NCBI RefSeq assembly: GCF_004193775.1
Contig: NC_041011.1
Location: 44,151,167-44,215,166 of the forward strand
Length of the DNA: 64,000 nucleotides
Direction: 5' to 3'
Source of the DNA: Glycine soja
Taxonomy: Eukaryota > Streptophyta > Magnoliopsida > Fabales > Fabaceae
This document shows, piece after piece, positions 22,050 through 33,232 of this stretch; position 1 is the stretch's first letter, and every line of letters starts with the position of its first letter. The position numbers and the translations under genes are program-made. Under the pieces are notes generated by a model that saw only the letters and a list, made by a program, of their open reading frames with translations, was not told the origin of the DNA and searched no databases.

Positions 22050-23442
22050 ATGCCTAGTGAATTAGCTATGAACAATGATGAGCTACATGTGGTTATGTTC
22101 CCATTCCTTGCATTTGGCCACATTAGTCCATTTGTTCAGCTCTCCAACAAGTTGTTCTCTCATGGTGTTCATGTCACTTTCTTGTCAGCTGCATCCAACA
22201 TTCCCAGAATCAGATCAACTCTTAATCTCAATCCAGCCATCAATGTTATCTCACTAAAGTTCCCAAATGGTATAACCAACACTGCTGAATTGCCACCTCA
22301 CTTAGCTGGAAATCTCATACACGCCCTTGACCTCACTCAAGATCAGGTGAAGTCCCTTTTGTTGGAACTCAAACCCCACTATGTTTTCTTTGACTTTGCA
22401 CAACATTGGCTCCCAAAATTAGCTTCTGAAGTTGGCATCAAGTCTGTTCATTTCTCAGTCTACTCTGCCATTTCTGATGCTTACATTACCGTGCCTTCTA
22501 GATTTGCTGATGTTGAAGGAAGAAACATCACTTTTGAGGATCTTAAAAAGCCTCCACCTGGGTATCCTCAAAACTCTAATATTTCCCTCAAGGCCTTTGA
22601 GGCCATGGACTTTATGTTCCTCTTCACAAGATTTGGTGAAAAAAACCTTACTGGTTATGAGCGAGTTTTGCAAAGCCTTGGTGAGTGTTCATTCATAGTG
22701 TTCAAAACGTGCAAGGAAATAGAAGGACCCTACTTAGACTACATAGAAACGCAATTTCGAAAACCAGTTTTGCTATCTGGTCCACTAGTCCCCGAGCCAT
22801 CAACCGATGTGCTTGAGGAAAAGTGGTCCAAATGGTTAGATGGTTTCCCTGCCAAATCTGTCATATTATGCTCCTTTGGCAGTGAGACATTTCTGAGTGA
22901 TTATCAAATCAAAGAACTAGCCAGTGGGTTAGAACTCACTGGCTTACCTTTCATTTTGGTTCTGAATTTCCCATCCAATCTCTGCCAAAGCTGAGTTGGA
23001 GAGAGCATTGCCAAAAGGGTATTTGGAAAGAGTGAAGAATAGAGGAGTGGTGCACAGTGGTTGGTTTCAGCAGCAGCTTGTGCTGAAACACTCAAGTGTG
23101 GGGTGCTATGTATGCCATGGTGGCTTTAGTTCAGTGATTGAAGCTATGGTCAATGAGTGTCAACTGGTGCTGTTGCCTTTCAAGGGTGACCAGTTTTTCA
23201 ATTCTAAGCTCATTGCCAATGATTTAAAGGCAGGGGTAGAGGTGAATAGGAGTGATGAAGATGGGTTCTTTCACAAAGAGGATATACTGGAGGCATTGAA
23301 AACTGTCATGTTGGAGGATAACAAAGAGCAAGGGAAGCAAATAAGAGAAAACCACATGCAATGGAGCAAGTTTTTATCAAATAAGGAAATTCAGAACAAA
23401 TTCATCACAGATCTGGTTGCCCAGTTAAAGTCTATGGCTTAG
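22050..23442 (+). pseudogene. UGT79A6: flavonol 3-O-glucoside (1->6) rhamnosyltransferase, frameshifted null allele
   Basis: Family 1 glycosyltransferase, single exon. The functional enzyme adds rhamnose from UDP-rhamnose to the 6''-position of flavonol 3-O-glucosides and galactosides. The first ATG (22050) opens a frame of 314 residues ending at 22994. The N-terminal acceptor domain is intact, with the likely catalytic His in FLAFGHISPF (H24) and its Asp partner in VFFDFAQHW (D115). After FPSNL the frame breaks: CTCTCT in the paralogue at 30.9 kb is CTCT here, a two-base loss near 22981. The other frame then continues to 23442 with the PSPG-type donor box (GWFQQQLVLKHSSVGCYVCH, then GG...DQ). 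Undoing the loss gives 464 codons. Both numbers equal those I recall for soybean GmF3G6''Rt (464 residues functional; 314 residues in the inactive two-base-deletion allele, Fg2 locus). The protein made here would lack the donor site. Confidence 0.92.
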
Positions 23443-26092
23443 TCTTGTCTCTTCCAATGGAAAATAAAGTCTACCAAGACTAGAAAGTATAAACTATAGT
23501 TCAAAATGATCATATTATCATATATCAATTGAGATATGCGTGGTCAGTCTCGTTGTTCTTGTGATTTTGCTTTCCCGTTGTAGGTTTTATTCTGTGTCTC
23601 CTTTCTCCCGATCAATTAATGCAGTTAGGAGATTCACCTTAAAAAAGCTAAAAATTGCTTTTGTAACTTGAAGTTATTGTATTCCTACTGATTTTGGTCA
23701 AGACCAAGAAGTTGTCTTATAATTTGTGCACATGGTTTGTTTTGAAATTTAGAAAGGAAAAAAGAAAAGAAAAAGTAGAGCATGGAACAAATATGGTTTG
23801 TAATATAGGTGACCAATAAATGTAGAACCATTCTAAATAAATATGGCTTTGAATACAAGAAATTATAACCTACTCTAACACCACCAAGTCAATTACGGTC
23901 CTAGCCAATATTCTTTTGACATGTTATCAATCTAGCCAACTCACTAATGGTATCACAGAAAACATGATTGATAAACGATTGGTTTTGTTGTTGCAAGACA
24001 ACTTCATGGTCTTTCAATGGAGCCATGCAGTCAATATGCTTCTCTGGTGTCTACACCTAAGGAGGTGTCCGAGAATCATTTATCATTCTGTTTCTACTGC
24101 CCTGTTTAGTTTTCTGCATAATTTGAAATATAGAAGTTTATCCAGTGTAGACACTTGAATTTACATGAAATTTGTAGACTGTCATGTACTGCACTTCCAT
24201 TGGATTTTTTATTTTATTTTTAATGAAAGTTATGGAGTGCAAAGAGGGCAGCACTCCATTGGATTTCAATAATGAAATTGCAAATTTTCTTTGCTTACAT
24301 GTCCACGATATGTACCTAATAATTCATATCAAATTTAGCAAAAACATCTTATGGACCACATGCGGTGCTATCCTGATTTCTCGATGCTAAGGTTTACTTA
24401 CACCATTGATGGAGCAACAATTAACGCACATGATTGAATTCTATTATTTTTAAAGATTATTTTAATAATTAATTATAGATAAAATTGATTATGTAATTTT
24501 TTATATATTTTAAGATGTAAGATAAAAAGTAATTTTAAAATTTGGTAAAAAAAAAAGTAATTTTAAATTAATATGTTTCATTTAGATTATATAAAAAAAA
24601 TTACTATAAATTTTTACTGTATAAGTAATTTTTTTAAAAAAAAAATCAGGCTATATAAAATTCTTTGTCAAAAGTGAGAAGAGGTAGATCATATTTGATC
24701 CAGACTATGGAAGTTGCTTTACGTATAAGGCCTGCTCTAAGTTCTGTTTTTGTAGTTTCATTCAGAACTGTTTCTTACAGCAACTTGGTTGTGAGCTTGT
24801 AAGGTTGGTTAAAAGTTGCTTGTGTTTAGAAAAAGCTAGTTGGAGGTGTGGACTAATGATGACTACTAGTTGTAACAGTTTAGAAGTGTACAAAATCTAA
24901 GTATGAAAATCTGAATTACACCATACCAGTTTTGCTCCTCTCTTCTTTATATATAAGGAGAATGAAAATTTAGTTAAGATAGGTAGTCTATTAATGAGTT
25001 AGTTGGTTAGAGAGGTTTATTAGATATAAATAGGGGAAGAAGGATAGAAGAGAGGCAGAGACAAACTTGTTGTCATTGTAAATTGAGCATTAGCTCTTTG
25101 TGATAAGAGAAATCATTTCTGAAAGACAAATCCTTGAAGGAGAGTTTTCTCTCCCATTTTTTGTTCTTTTCTTACTATTCAGTAAAGTTCTTTCTTTTCT
25201 TTCTCATTTCAATACCTTCTTTTATGCTCTGTTCTGTTTTTGCAACAATTAAGATCCAAAATTGCTGGTGTCTACTTTAGAGTGTCATTTTCTGATTGAC
25301 ATTCACCAAAACATCATGGATCCAGTGGCAGTAGAAATGACAATGCTTGGAACTGGCTCCAAAGGACAACTTTTCATGATGACTATATAAGAGATGATGA
25401 GTATGTAACTTCAATTGCAGCAAGCAACAACATTTGCCATTCATTCTCTAGAAGAGGCTGAGTTACAGAACTTGAAAAAAATGAGAGATCCCCAAATCTT
25501 CAAAGACCCAAACTATGAGAATAAAAGAGAATGACAGATCAAGGTGGCCAAGTTAGGGTAATTATAGCTTTTCCAAATACAATTTATATACCTAATAATC
25601 TATGTCTACGGTCAAGTTTCACTACCTGTTATTATGAATAATTGCTTAATTATGTGTACCAGGGGAAACTTCCATGAAAAGGTCATTTGGACAAGACCCT
25701 AGGACCTAAGAAAGTGCTTTCCTGTTAGACATCCAAGAGGCATATCACCTCCAATGCCTGTATACCCAGCCTTTGGGTTAGTATCTCAGACCATTTTTAC
25801 TTAATTAGTTTATGTTAAGCAGTGTTATACGATCCACTATTTAGCTTATTTCAGACTTCAAAATGTAATTTGATCATGGCAACCCTGCATACTCATGAAG
25901 ATTGTACCACACATATTTTGTTGAGAAGTAAAAATTATTTAGTTTACCTTGTATATATTTTTATTTATTTATTTATTTTCGCAGATGTGGATATGATCAG
26001 ATTTTATAGCGCAGGATCATAGTTTTTTCCCTTCCTTAATTCAGAATGTAGTTTATATAGTAAGAAAAAAACATTTTTTTAACTTGACCGAG
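23443..26092. other. region downstream of Fg2, with possible LTR relic
   Basis: Apart from the possible LTR relic at 24871..25247, I see no gene. Short open frames at 23.9-24.4 and 25.8 kb lack coding character. Confidence 0.5.
24871..25247 (+). repeat. possible solo LTR relic
   Basis: Bounded by TGTAACAG and TTTTTGCAACA. It includes a TATATATAAGG motif, a second ATATAAATAGGGG box and a T-rich 3' part, the layout of a small copia LTR. No five-base duplication is found at the ends and no partner LTR is seen, so this stays tentative. Confidence 0.35.
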
Positions 26093-26097
26093 CTTTT

Positions 26098-28997
26098 TCT
26101 AACATCTAATTTTGTGTAAATAAATTAAAAAGGTTTTTTTTAGTTTAAAAAACTAGAATTTTAGAAAATGGTGAGATTTTTATAATTAAATAAATAAGGA
26201 AAAATAAATGTATTAAAAAAATGATTTGAAAAAAAATAAAAAAGGATATTTGATTTATTTATTTGATAGGAAAAATAGAGTTCCTTTTTATAAAATAATA
26301 AAAATAAATAAATAGAGTAAATAATAGGTTATGAGTATCTTAGATATAAAGACATGTTAGGTCAGTTTTGACAATATGCTCTACGCCTTCTCATTTTTTC
26401 TTTTTTCTTTCCAAAATCTTCTTTATTTTATACACTCAAATTTGTCTTAATAAAATGACGATCTTGAGCTCTTTAACCGTTGGATCATCGTGATATTTCA
26501 AAACCAGGTTAGAAACTCATTTTCAAGCATTCTCATCGTTGGAAATTGCCAAAAAATATCGAGCTAAGATAAATGTCCTTCGTATCGTAGCTTTCTTTTT
26601 TCCCGTAGAGACTCAAAATCTATCTAGTAAAATTACGATCACAGACTCATTAACCGTTAGATCATCGTGAAATTTAGACACCTGGTTTGCAATTCAATTA
26701 TGCATACCATCACCATTGGGATTTGCTAAATATTACTCATGGAGAGAGAAAAAGGAATCACACGAAGACAATTCAAAATGTAGGCTATAATCTCTCTCCT
26801 TCTCTCTACCACTTGGAAATCCTATCAGAACAAATCAAAGGAAAAGCTTGAAAAATCTCAGGAAATTGTTAGAGATGTCGCTATCACTATCAAAATGAAC
26901 ACGTGAACCTGCTTAGAAGTAAAAGATGTGTTATTCACAATTGGGGAGTAATAAAAACATGTGTTGGGGTTCTTAGAGTATCATTTGGAATGTGTTTTTT
27001 GGGTGTTTTTGAAATTTTTTATTTTATTTTTACAATTATAACTGTGAATTATACATGTTTGACAAACCAATTGATATCCCAATGAGAAATTACCATGAAA
27101 TTGATGTGTTTTGTGTTGAGTATGAATCCTAAAATTTGAGTTTTCTTGTTAATTAACATGAATTGTACTCTAAATAATATTCTCTTTAATTGTTTATTTT
27201 ATACAAATTATTGTAATTCTTTCTATATGATTATGTGAGCTGTTTGACGGATTTTGCTCCCCGTGTTATGAGAAATATTTTTGTATGATTTGTTTGTGTT
27301 TTGGATAAGATCTAGCATGATAAATAATTATATTGAGATTGAGTATACATGCAAAGTTGAATGTGTTAATTTGTTAGATACACGTAAACATGTGATGATG
27401 GATTGTGACATTATGAGATGTTAAATTGTGGACACGAGATTTGGTTGTGAATAAATATGTAGTTAAGATTTAATGTGACAATATTTGTGTTGTGAGTTGT
27501 GAATTATACAATAACCCGACTAATGTTTATCTTGAGAAAAGTGTTTATGCGCAGTGTTAAAGAGAAGTTGTAGGATTCTTATTTAGGAACCATTGTTAAA
27601 TTGTAGCACAATGTGTTAAACATGTTTGAAACATGAGTGTGAGGTCATGAGTATTGTATAATTCATGAGCAGTGTTTATAAATTGAATATGTGATGAATT
27701 GTAAAATAACATGTTGTTTTGAGATTATAACATTGTCATTGAGATTGAGTATAAGTGTAAAGTTAAATGTGTTAATTTTTTAGATACAAGTAAACATGTG
27801 ATGGTGGATTGTGATATTATGATATGTTAAATTGTGGACACGAGATTTGGTTGTGAATAAGTATGTAGTTAAGACTTAATGTGACAATACTTGTGTTGTG
27901 AGCTGTGAATTATACAATAATCTGACTAGTGTTTATGTTGAAAAAAATATTTATATGCAGTGTTAAAGGGAAAGTGTAGGATTCCTAGTAAGGAACCAGT
28001 GTTAAATTGTAGGGCAATGTATTGAACGTGTTTGAAACACGAGTGTTAGGTCGTGGGTATTGTATAATTCATAAGTAGTGCCTCCGTGCAAAAATTGTTT
28101 TAGGAGTTGGACCTGAATCAGGAAGGTGAGGCCCTAACGGATTATTCGGAGTCTAGACCTTGGGGGTAAAGACACTCTCGGTTTGAGTGCTCCTTTAAGC
28201 CTATGTTGATCCCATATGGTTGGAGCATTCTCGCAAAACAGAGTGACCCTGACTAGTCACCTTATGATTTTATTGAGTGAGAATGACCTGGCATACCCAT
28301 TATGTGGTGTGACTTATTATGTACTCCTAAGCGCCCCAGGGTGGTTTTCACTAACATGGTATCACATTGCATATAGGCTTGAGTCTTAGTGTATTTGTTG
28401 CAGAACGCTTGTGTATTTATTGATATTGATTGATTTAGTGATATTGTGTTTTAATATTTGAGTATGTGAATGATGTGAAAATAAATGAGACGTGTTGTGT
28501 TGTGATGTGATGTAACGCGACAAAGTGGTGGAATTACGTGAGTTATGTTTAACTAAGTTGTATCTCATTTACATGATATGTATATTTAGTTGTCTCGTTT
28601 CTCTCTATTAGTTAGAAATGTGATAACTCACGTCCTGTGTGCTATTTGTGTTTGAATCTTGTGATAATCTTAAACTTTGTTTTCGTAGGAGCAAATGGTT
28701 AGGTGAATGACTATGGAGAACCTCATACTAGAAGATGCAGGAACACAATGCTCTGAGAGGATGTGACATTGGAATATAAGTTTCTATATTAATTGCATGA
28801 AGTCTTGGACGACCTTGTTTGAGTCAAAATGATTTTATTATTTATTTGGACAAGTTTTATTATGAAAAAAAAGTGAATGTGAGCCTTTTACCCTTTTGAA
28901 ATGATTTTATTTAAATGTGTTTTAAGAACTTTTAATTAATTATATTTTTTTTCTTTTTATTATTAATACATATATGTTTGGGGTAGAGGGTGTCACA
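26098..28997 (-). mobile_element. solo-LTR-like insertion, copy C (about 2.90 kb), perfect 5-bp target duplication
   Basis: Same family and orientation as copy B. Minus-strand start TGTGACACCCTCTACCCC, end AGATGTTAGA. It is flanked by CTTTT on both sides (26093..26097 and 28998..29002), a perfect five-base target-site duplication of the kind made by LTR-retroelement integrase. It carries the same pair of internal direct repeats (about 27491..27690 and 27898..28080). No open reading frame, primer-binding site or second LTR is seen, consistent with a solo LTR. Confidence 0.86.
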
Positions 28998-29002
28998 CTT
29001 TT

Positions 29003-30013
29003 GGTTGTTATTTATGCTGCACAGAAAGGGTTTTAACCCACACTCTTTCATGGTTGTTGATACTATTTTTACTGACTTTTGATATATCGACAATAATTTA
29101 ATTGTCAGTAAGTATTTTAGTGGCTATTTTTATTGTTACGAAAGGGTAAAAATAATTGCCACCAAAGGAAACTTTTGTGACTTTTTGCTAATGACTAATA
29201 TCCTTAAAAAAAATTACTTTAGTGAAGTCTCTCTCTCGATCATGTTTTTTCTATTGATCCCAAAATCTTGCTTAATGACTCATTGGTTGTTGTAGTGGGA
29301 CTACATTCATAATTTGGGCCAAGAATATTAAAATTAACTTTGGCAAGATTATGAACCACACGTTTCAATTCAACTACCCGGAGGTTGATAACCGGAGCCC
29401 CATCAAGGTACGAGGTGTTGGACATTTTAGTGTAATTGATCTCTTTATTATGTTAAAATAAGAGTGCACGCTTGTTTTAATGTAATAACGAGATGTTCGG
29501 TTTAGGCAAATTTTAGAAGTTACATGAAAGTTACTAAAACTTCCATCAACGGTTGGAAGTTACATGGAAGTTATTAAAACTTCCATCAACGGTTGGAAGT
29601 TACATGGAAGTTACTAAAACTTCCATCAACGGCAGTTTTTTTTTTAAAAAAAAAAACTTCCATCAACCGCCAAAAACCACCTGTTCTTTGATCATAAATA
29701 ATCATTCTGATTCAAAAAGCATAACGGTGTGTGACAAAACATACAAGACCAAAACAAAACTCTTGAATTATAATCTTCTGATTTTATCCGATTGAACAAT
29801 TTTGGTTGAACCCCGAAATTTGATTCAATCTGAAAGTGTTATACACGACTTCAGCAAATCTGGTAATCAATCCATACACAAAGCATTATCTAATATACCA
29901 AATCTGGTAATAGACCACTCTATAACCACCAATGACCATGCACGGTTTGAGCAAGCCGTCATCCACAAGGAACTTGCAGAAAAATAAACAAAAAAAAGAT
30001 ATATAGTGAAGTT
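29003..30013. other. upstream region of the third UGT copy
   Basis: Contains a promoter remnant shared with Fg2 (GCAAGATTATGAACCACACG at about 29343) and, after it, a 40-bp tandem repeat and AT-rich filler. The extra sequence makes this interval about 700 bp longer than the corresponding one at Fg2. Confidence 0.5.
29516..29635. repeat. 40-bp tandem repeat, three copies, each with a perfect hairpin
   Basis: The phrase TTCCATCAACGG recurs at 29541, 29581 and 29621, exactly 40 bp apart, and each unit holds ATGGAAGTT-N5-AACTTCCAT or a near copy (9-bp arms). A further TTCCATCAACC appears near 29659. Confidence 0.9.
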
Positions 30014-31367
30014 GTGAACAATGATCAGCTTCATGTGGTTATGTTTCCATTCCTTGCATTTGGTCACTTTAACGCATTTGTTCAACTCTCCAACAAGTTG
30101 TTCTATCATGGTGTTAGTATCACTTTCTTGTCAGCTGCATCCAACATTCCCAGAATCAAATCAACCCTTAATCTCAATCCAGCCATCACTGTTATCCCAT
30201 TACACTTACCAAATGGCATAACCAGCACTGCTGAATTGCCACCTCACTTGGCTGGAAAGCTCATACTTGCAATTGACCTTACTCAATCTCATGTAAAGTC
30301 CCTTTTGTTGGAACTCAAACCCCATTATGTTTTCTTGGACTTTGCACAAAACTGGCTCCCAAAACTAGCTTCTGAACTTGAGATCAAATCTGTTCGCTTT
30401 GTGTCCTTCTCTGCAATTTCTGATTCTTGCATTAATGTGCCTTCAAGGCTTGCTGGTGTTGAAGGAAGAAACATCACTTTTGATGATCTTAAAAAGCCTC
30501 CACCGGGGTATCCTAAAAAATCCAACATTTCCCTCAAGGCCTTTGAGGCCATGGACTTGATGTTCCTCTTCAAAAGATTTGGTGAAAAAAACCTTACCGG
30601 TTATGTGTGACTGCTCACTTGTAGTGTTTAGATCATGCAAGGAGATAGAAGAACCCTACTTAGACTACATAGAAAAGCAATTTGGTAAACCGGTTTTGTT
30701 ATCTGGTTTCCTTGTCCCAGAGCCACCATTGGATGTGCTAGAGGAAAAGTGATCCAAATGGTTAGATAGTTTCCCTGCCAAATCTGTCATATTATGCTCC
30801 TTTGGCAATGAGAAATTTCTGAATGATGATCAAATCAAAGAAGTGGCCAGTGGCTTAGAACTCACTGGCTTACCTTTCGTTTTGGTTCTAAATTTCCCAT
30901 CCAATCTCTCTGCCAAAGCTGAGTTGGAGAGAGCATTGCCAAAAGAGTTTCTGGAAAGAGTGAAGAATAGGGGACTGGTGCACACTGGTTGGTTTTAGCA
31001 GCAGCTTATGCTGAAACACTCTAGTGTAGGATGCCATTTAGGCCATGGTGGCTTTAATTCTGTGGTTGAAGCTCTGACCAGTGACTGTGAACTGGTGCTG
31101 TTGCCTTTCAAGGCTGACCAGTTTTTCAATGCTAAGCTCATAGCCAAGGATTTGGAGGCAGGGATTGAGGGGAATAGGAGTGAAGATGGGAACTTTAAGA
31201 AAGAGGATATACTGAAGGCAGTAAAAACTATCATGGTGGAGGATGATAAAGAGCCTGGGAAGCACATAAAAGAAAATCACATGAAATGGAAGGAGTTTTT
31301 ATCAAATAAGGGAATTCAGAACAAATTCATCACTGATCTGGTTGCCCAATTGAAGTCTATAGCTTAG
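30014..31367 (+). pseudogene. UGT79A6 paralogue, disrupted by multiple mutations
   Basis: Full-length colinear match to Fg2 with many independent lesions. The ATG that would align with Fg2 Met7 is GTG here, so the native start is lost. The frame stops at TGA near 30610, after NLTGY, where about 20 bases are deleted. The continuing frame has a TGG-to-TGA change near 30750 (in EEK-stop-SKWLD) and a CAG-to-TAG change near 30997 in the donor box (HTGWF-stop-QQL). The donor box also reads GCHLGHGGF in place of GCYVCHGGF. The FPSNLSAKAELE region is intact here, so this copy shows the original CT count missing from Fg2. It is clearly a pseudogene; whether it is transcribed cannot be seen. Confidence 0.93.
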
Positions 31368-32713
31368 TGTTCAGGATTCGAATTTCTTGGACTATCAGCT
31401 ATCATTTAAAATCTGAACTGTTCGATCGTGTATTAGTTGCGCTGTGTGAATGTGTGACTAGTTTGGTGAGTGCTCATTTTCTTAATCTTGTCTCTTCCAA
31501 TATTAGTGTAAAATAAAGTCTACTAAGACCAATCCATTTTCTTAGTCTAGTCTCTTCCAATGTGTCTCCTTTCTCCAGCTTCTACTGTATGAATTCTCTA
31601 AACAAACATGCTGGCTGCATAATCCACCTTAGAAGTTTACATATTGCTTGTATGTAAATTGAGAATATCGAGTTCCTACTGGTTGAGGTCAAAATTTAAG
31701 GAATTGAATGCATCCTTGCTTAATTGAAATCAAGGTGAACGTTGGCTTGTAGTTTTTGCACAAGGTTTATTTTGAAAATTTGAAATGCAAATAAATAAAT
31801 CAAAATTGTAGAACCATTCTAATGTTTGAAATATATAAATTACAGTAAATTGGTTTGGATTATAGGTTGAACAATAATGGGAACATAAAAATGTCACAAT
31901 ATATATTATTTTTGTAAGATCCTGCCCAAGTTTTAAGAGTAAGCACGTGCACTTTGCCTTTTTCTCGATCTGGTTTCATATTTAGGACTTCGTTGCTTTC
32001 TCTCTCTTTTTTTTTTCATTTCCATACACTCTAAATTAGGGGTATAAGTCTAACTACTTTCATAGCATTAACGCATGCATGAGAGTCTCATTAATTGTCA
32101 TCCTCCTATGCTGGTGAAAATAGGCAAGCTAAAGACAAAATGAAGCATCCAGCTTTTTTTGCATATTCACTATTCAAAGTGGGACAACTTTCCGCCTACA
32201 TTTAATGCACAATTTTTATCGTTGTTATATGGTTCTGAAAAATTACTCCTTGTATAATACAATATGACTACTTAGCTTTATTATATAATGTTTAAAAAAA
32301 TATATGGTTACTTACTCAGCAATGGTTTTGTTAGAAAAAAAAAGTTCAAACCCATACAATTGGCATTCTTACAATCATAGGTAGGCGTTAGCTTCTCTAA
32401 TATGGCCACTACAACGCGCCTCTCTCAGATAGAAAAAAAAAAGAAAGAAAAATCAATCTTAATCCCAGCCACCTATTTCCCATTTTTTTATTATGCTAAT
32501 CGTACGTTGAAGATAAAAAAAAATTCAATATATATCAACTCACTCGATATCGTTAGGACTAAAACTAAAGAGAAATTTTACAAGACTATTTTGAAAAAAA
32601 TATTATAAGAATTAAAATTAAAAATAGTATATTATAGGGAATAAAAATATATTAAATTTTAAATATATATATATATATATTAAAGTCTTTTATATTTTTT
32701 TTACTTTATATTT
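31368..32713. other. 3' flank of the UGT pseudogene and AT-rich intergenic DNA
   Basis: The first few hundred bases resemble the 3' flank of Fg2 (the phrase around TCTTGTCTCTTCCAAT and AAAATAAAGTCTAC is common to both). No gene is seen beyond that. Confidence 0.5.
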
Positions 32714-33232
32714 GGCTAAAATATAATTTTTATTCTCTTATTTTTTAACATATATGATTTTAGTCCCTCTATTTTTTAATTGAGACATTTTATCTCTCAT
32801 TTTAAAAAAATCTATGATTTTAGCTTCTTATTTTTAAATTTAAATATTTCATCATTTTACTTTTAAAAAAATTATAATTTTAGTTCCCTTAATCAATTTT
32901 AAACTTGTCTGTATAGTTTTTTTAATTATTTTTGTTAATAAATTAAATTTGTTAGTAATTAAATAATTAAAAAAACATTTGTCATGTGGATAATAAATTA
33001 ACACATGTCAATCAACATTGACAAAGTACATATATCAACGTTTGAAATTTGTCATAGAGACTAAAATTGTGGATATTTTAAAGGTAAGGGACGATATATC
33101 GTAATTAAAAAATATGGGACTAAAATCAAAAACTTTTTTAAAGTGGAGGATGAAATATTTCAAGTAAAAAATGAAGGAACTCATTAAAATCATGGATTTG
33201 AGAAAATAGGAGAACAAAAATTACATTTTAAT
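32714..33232. repeat. MITE-like element with terminal inverted repeats (about 0.52 kb)
   Basis: The left end CTAAAATATAATTTTTATTC and the right end read in reverse (TTAAAATGTAATTTTTGTTC) form imperfect ~22-bp terminal inverted repeats. The inner part is made of inverted 'TTTTAGTCCCTCTATTTTTT'-like phrases. A truncated relative lies at 18436..18842. Target duplication is unclear. Confidence 0.6.

Noticed and set aside
29553..29795. 80-codon frame across the 40-bp tandem repeat
   Set aside because: It is produced by the repeat itself and an adjacent A-rich tract; no coding features.
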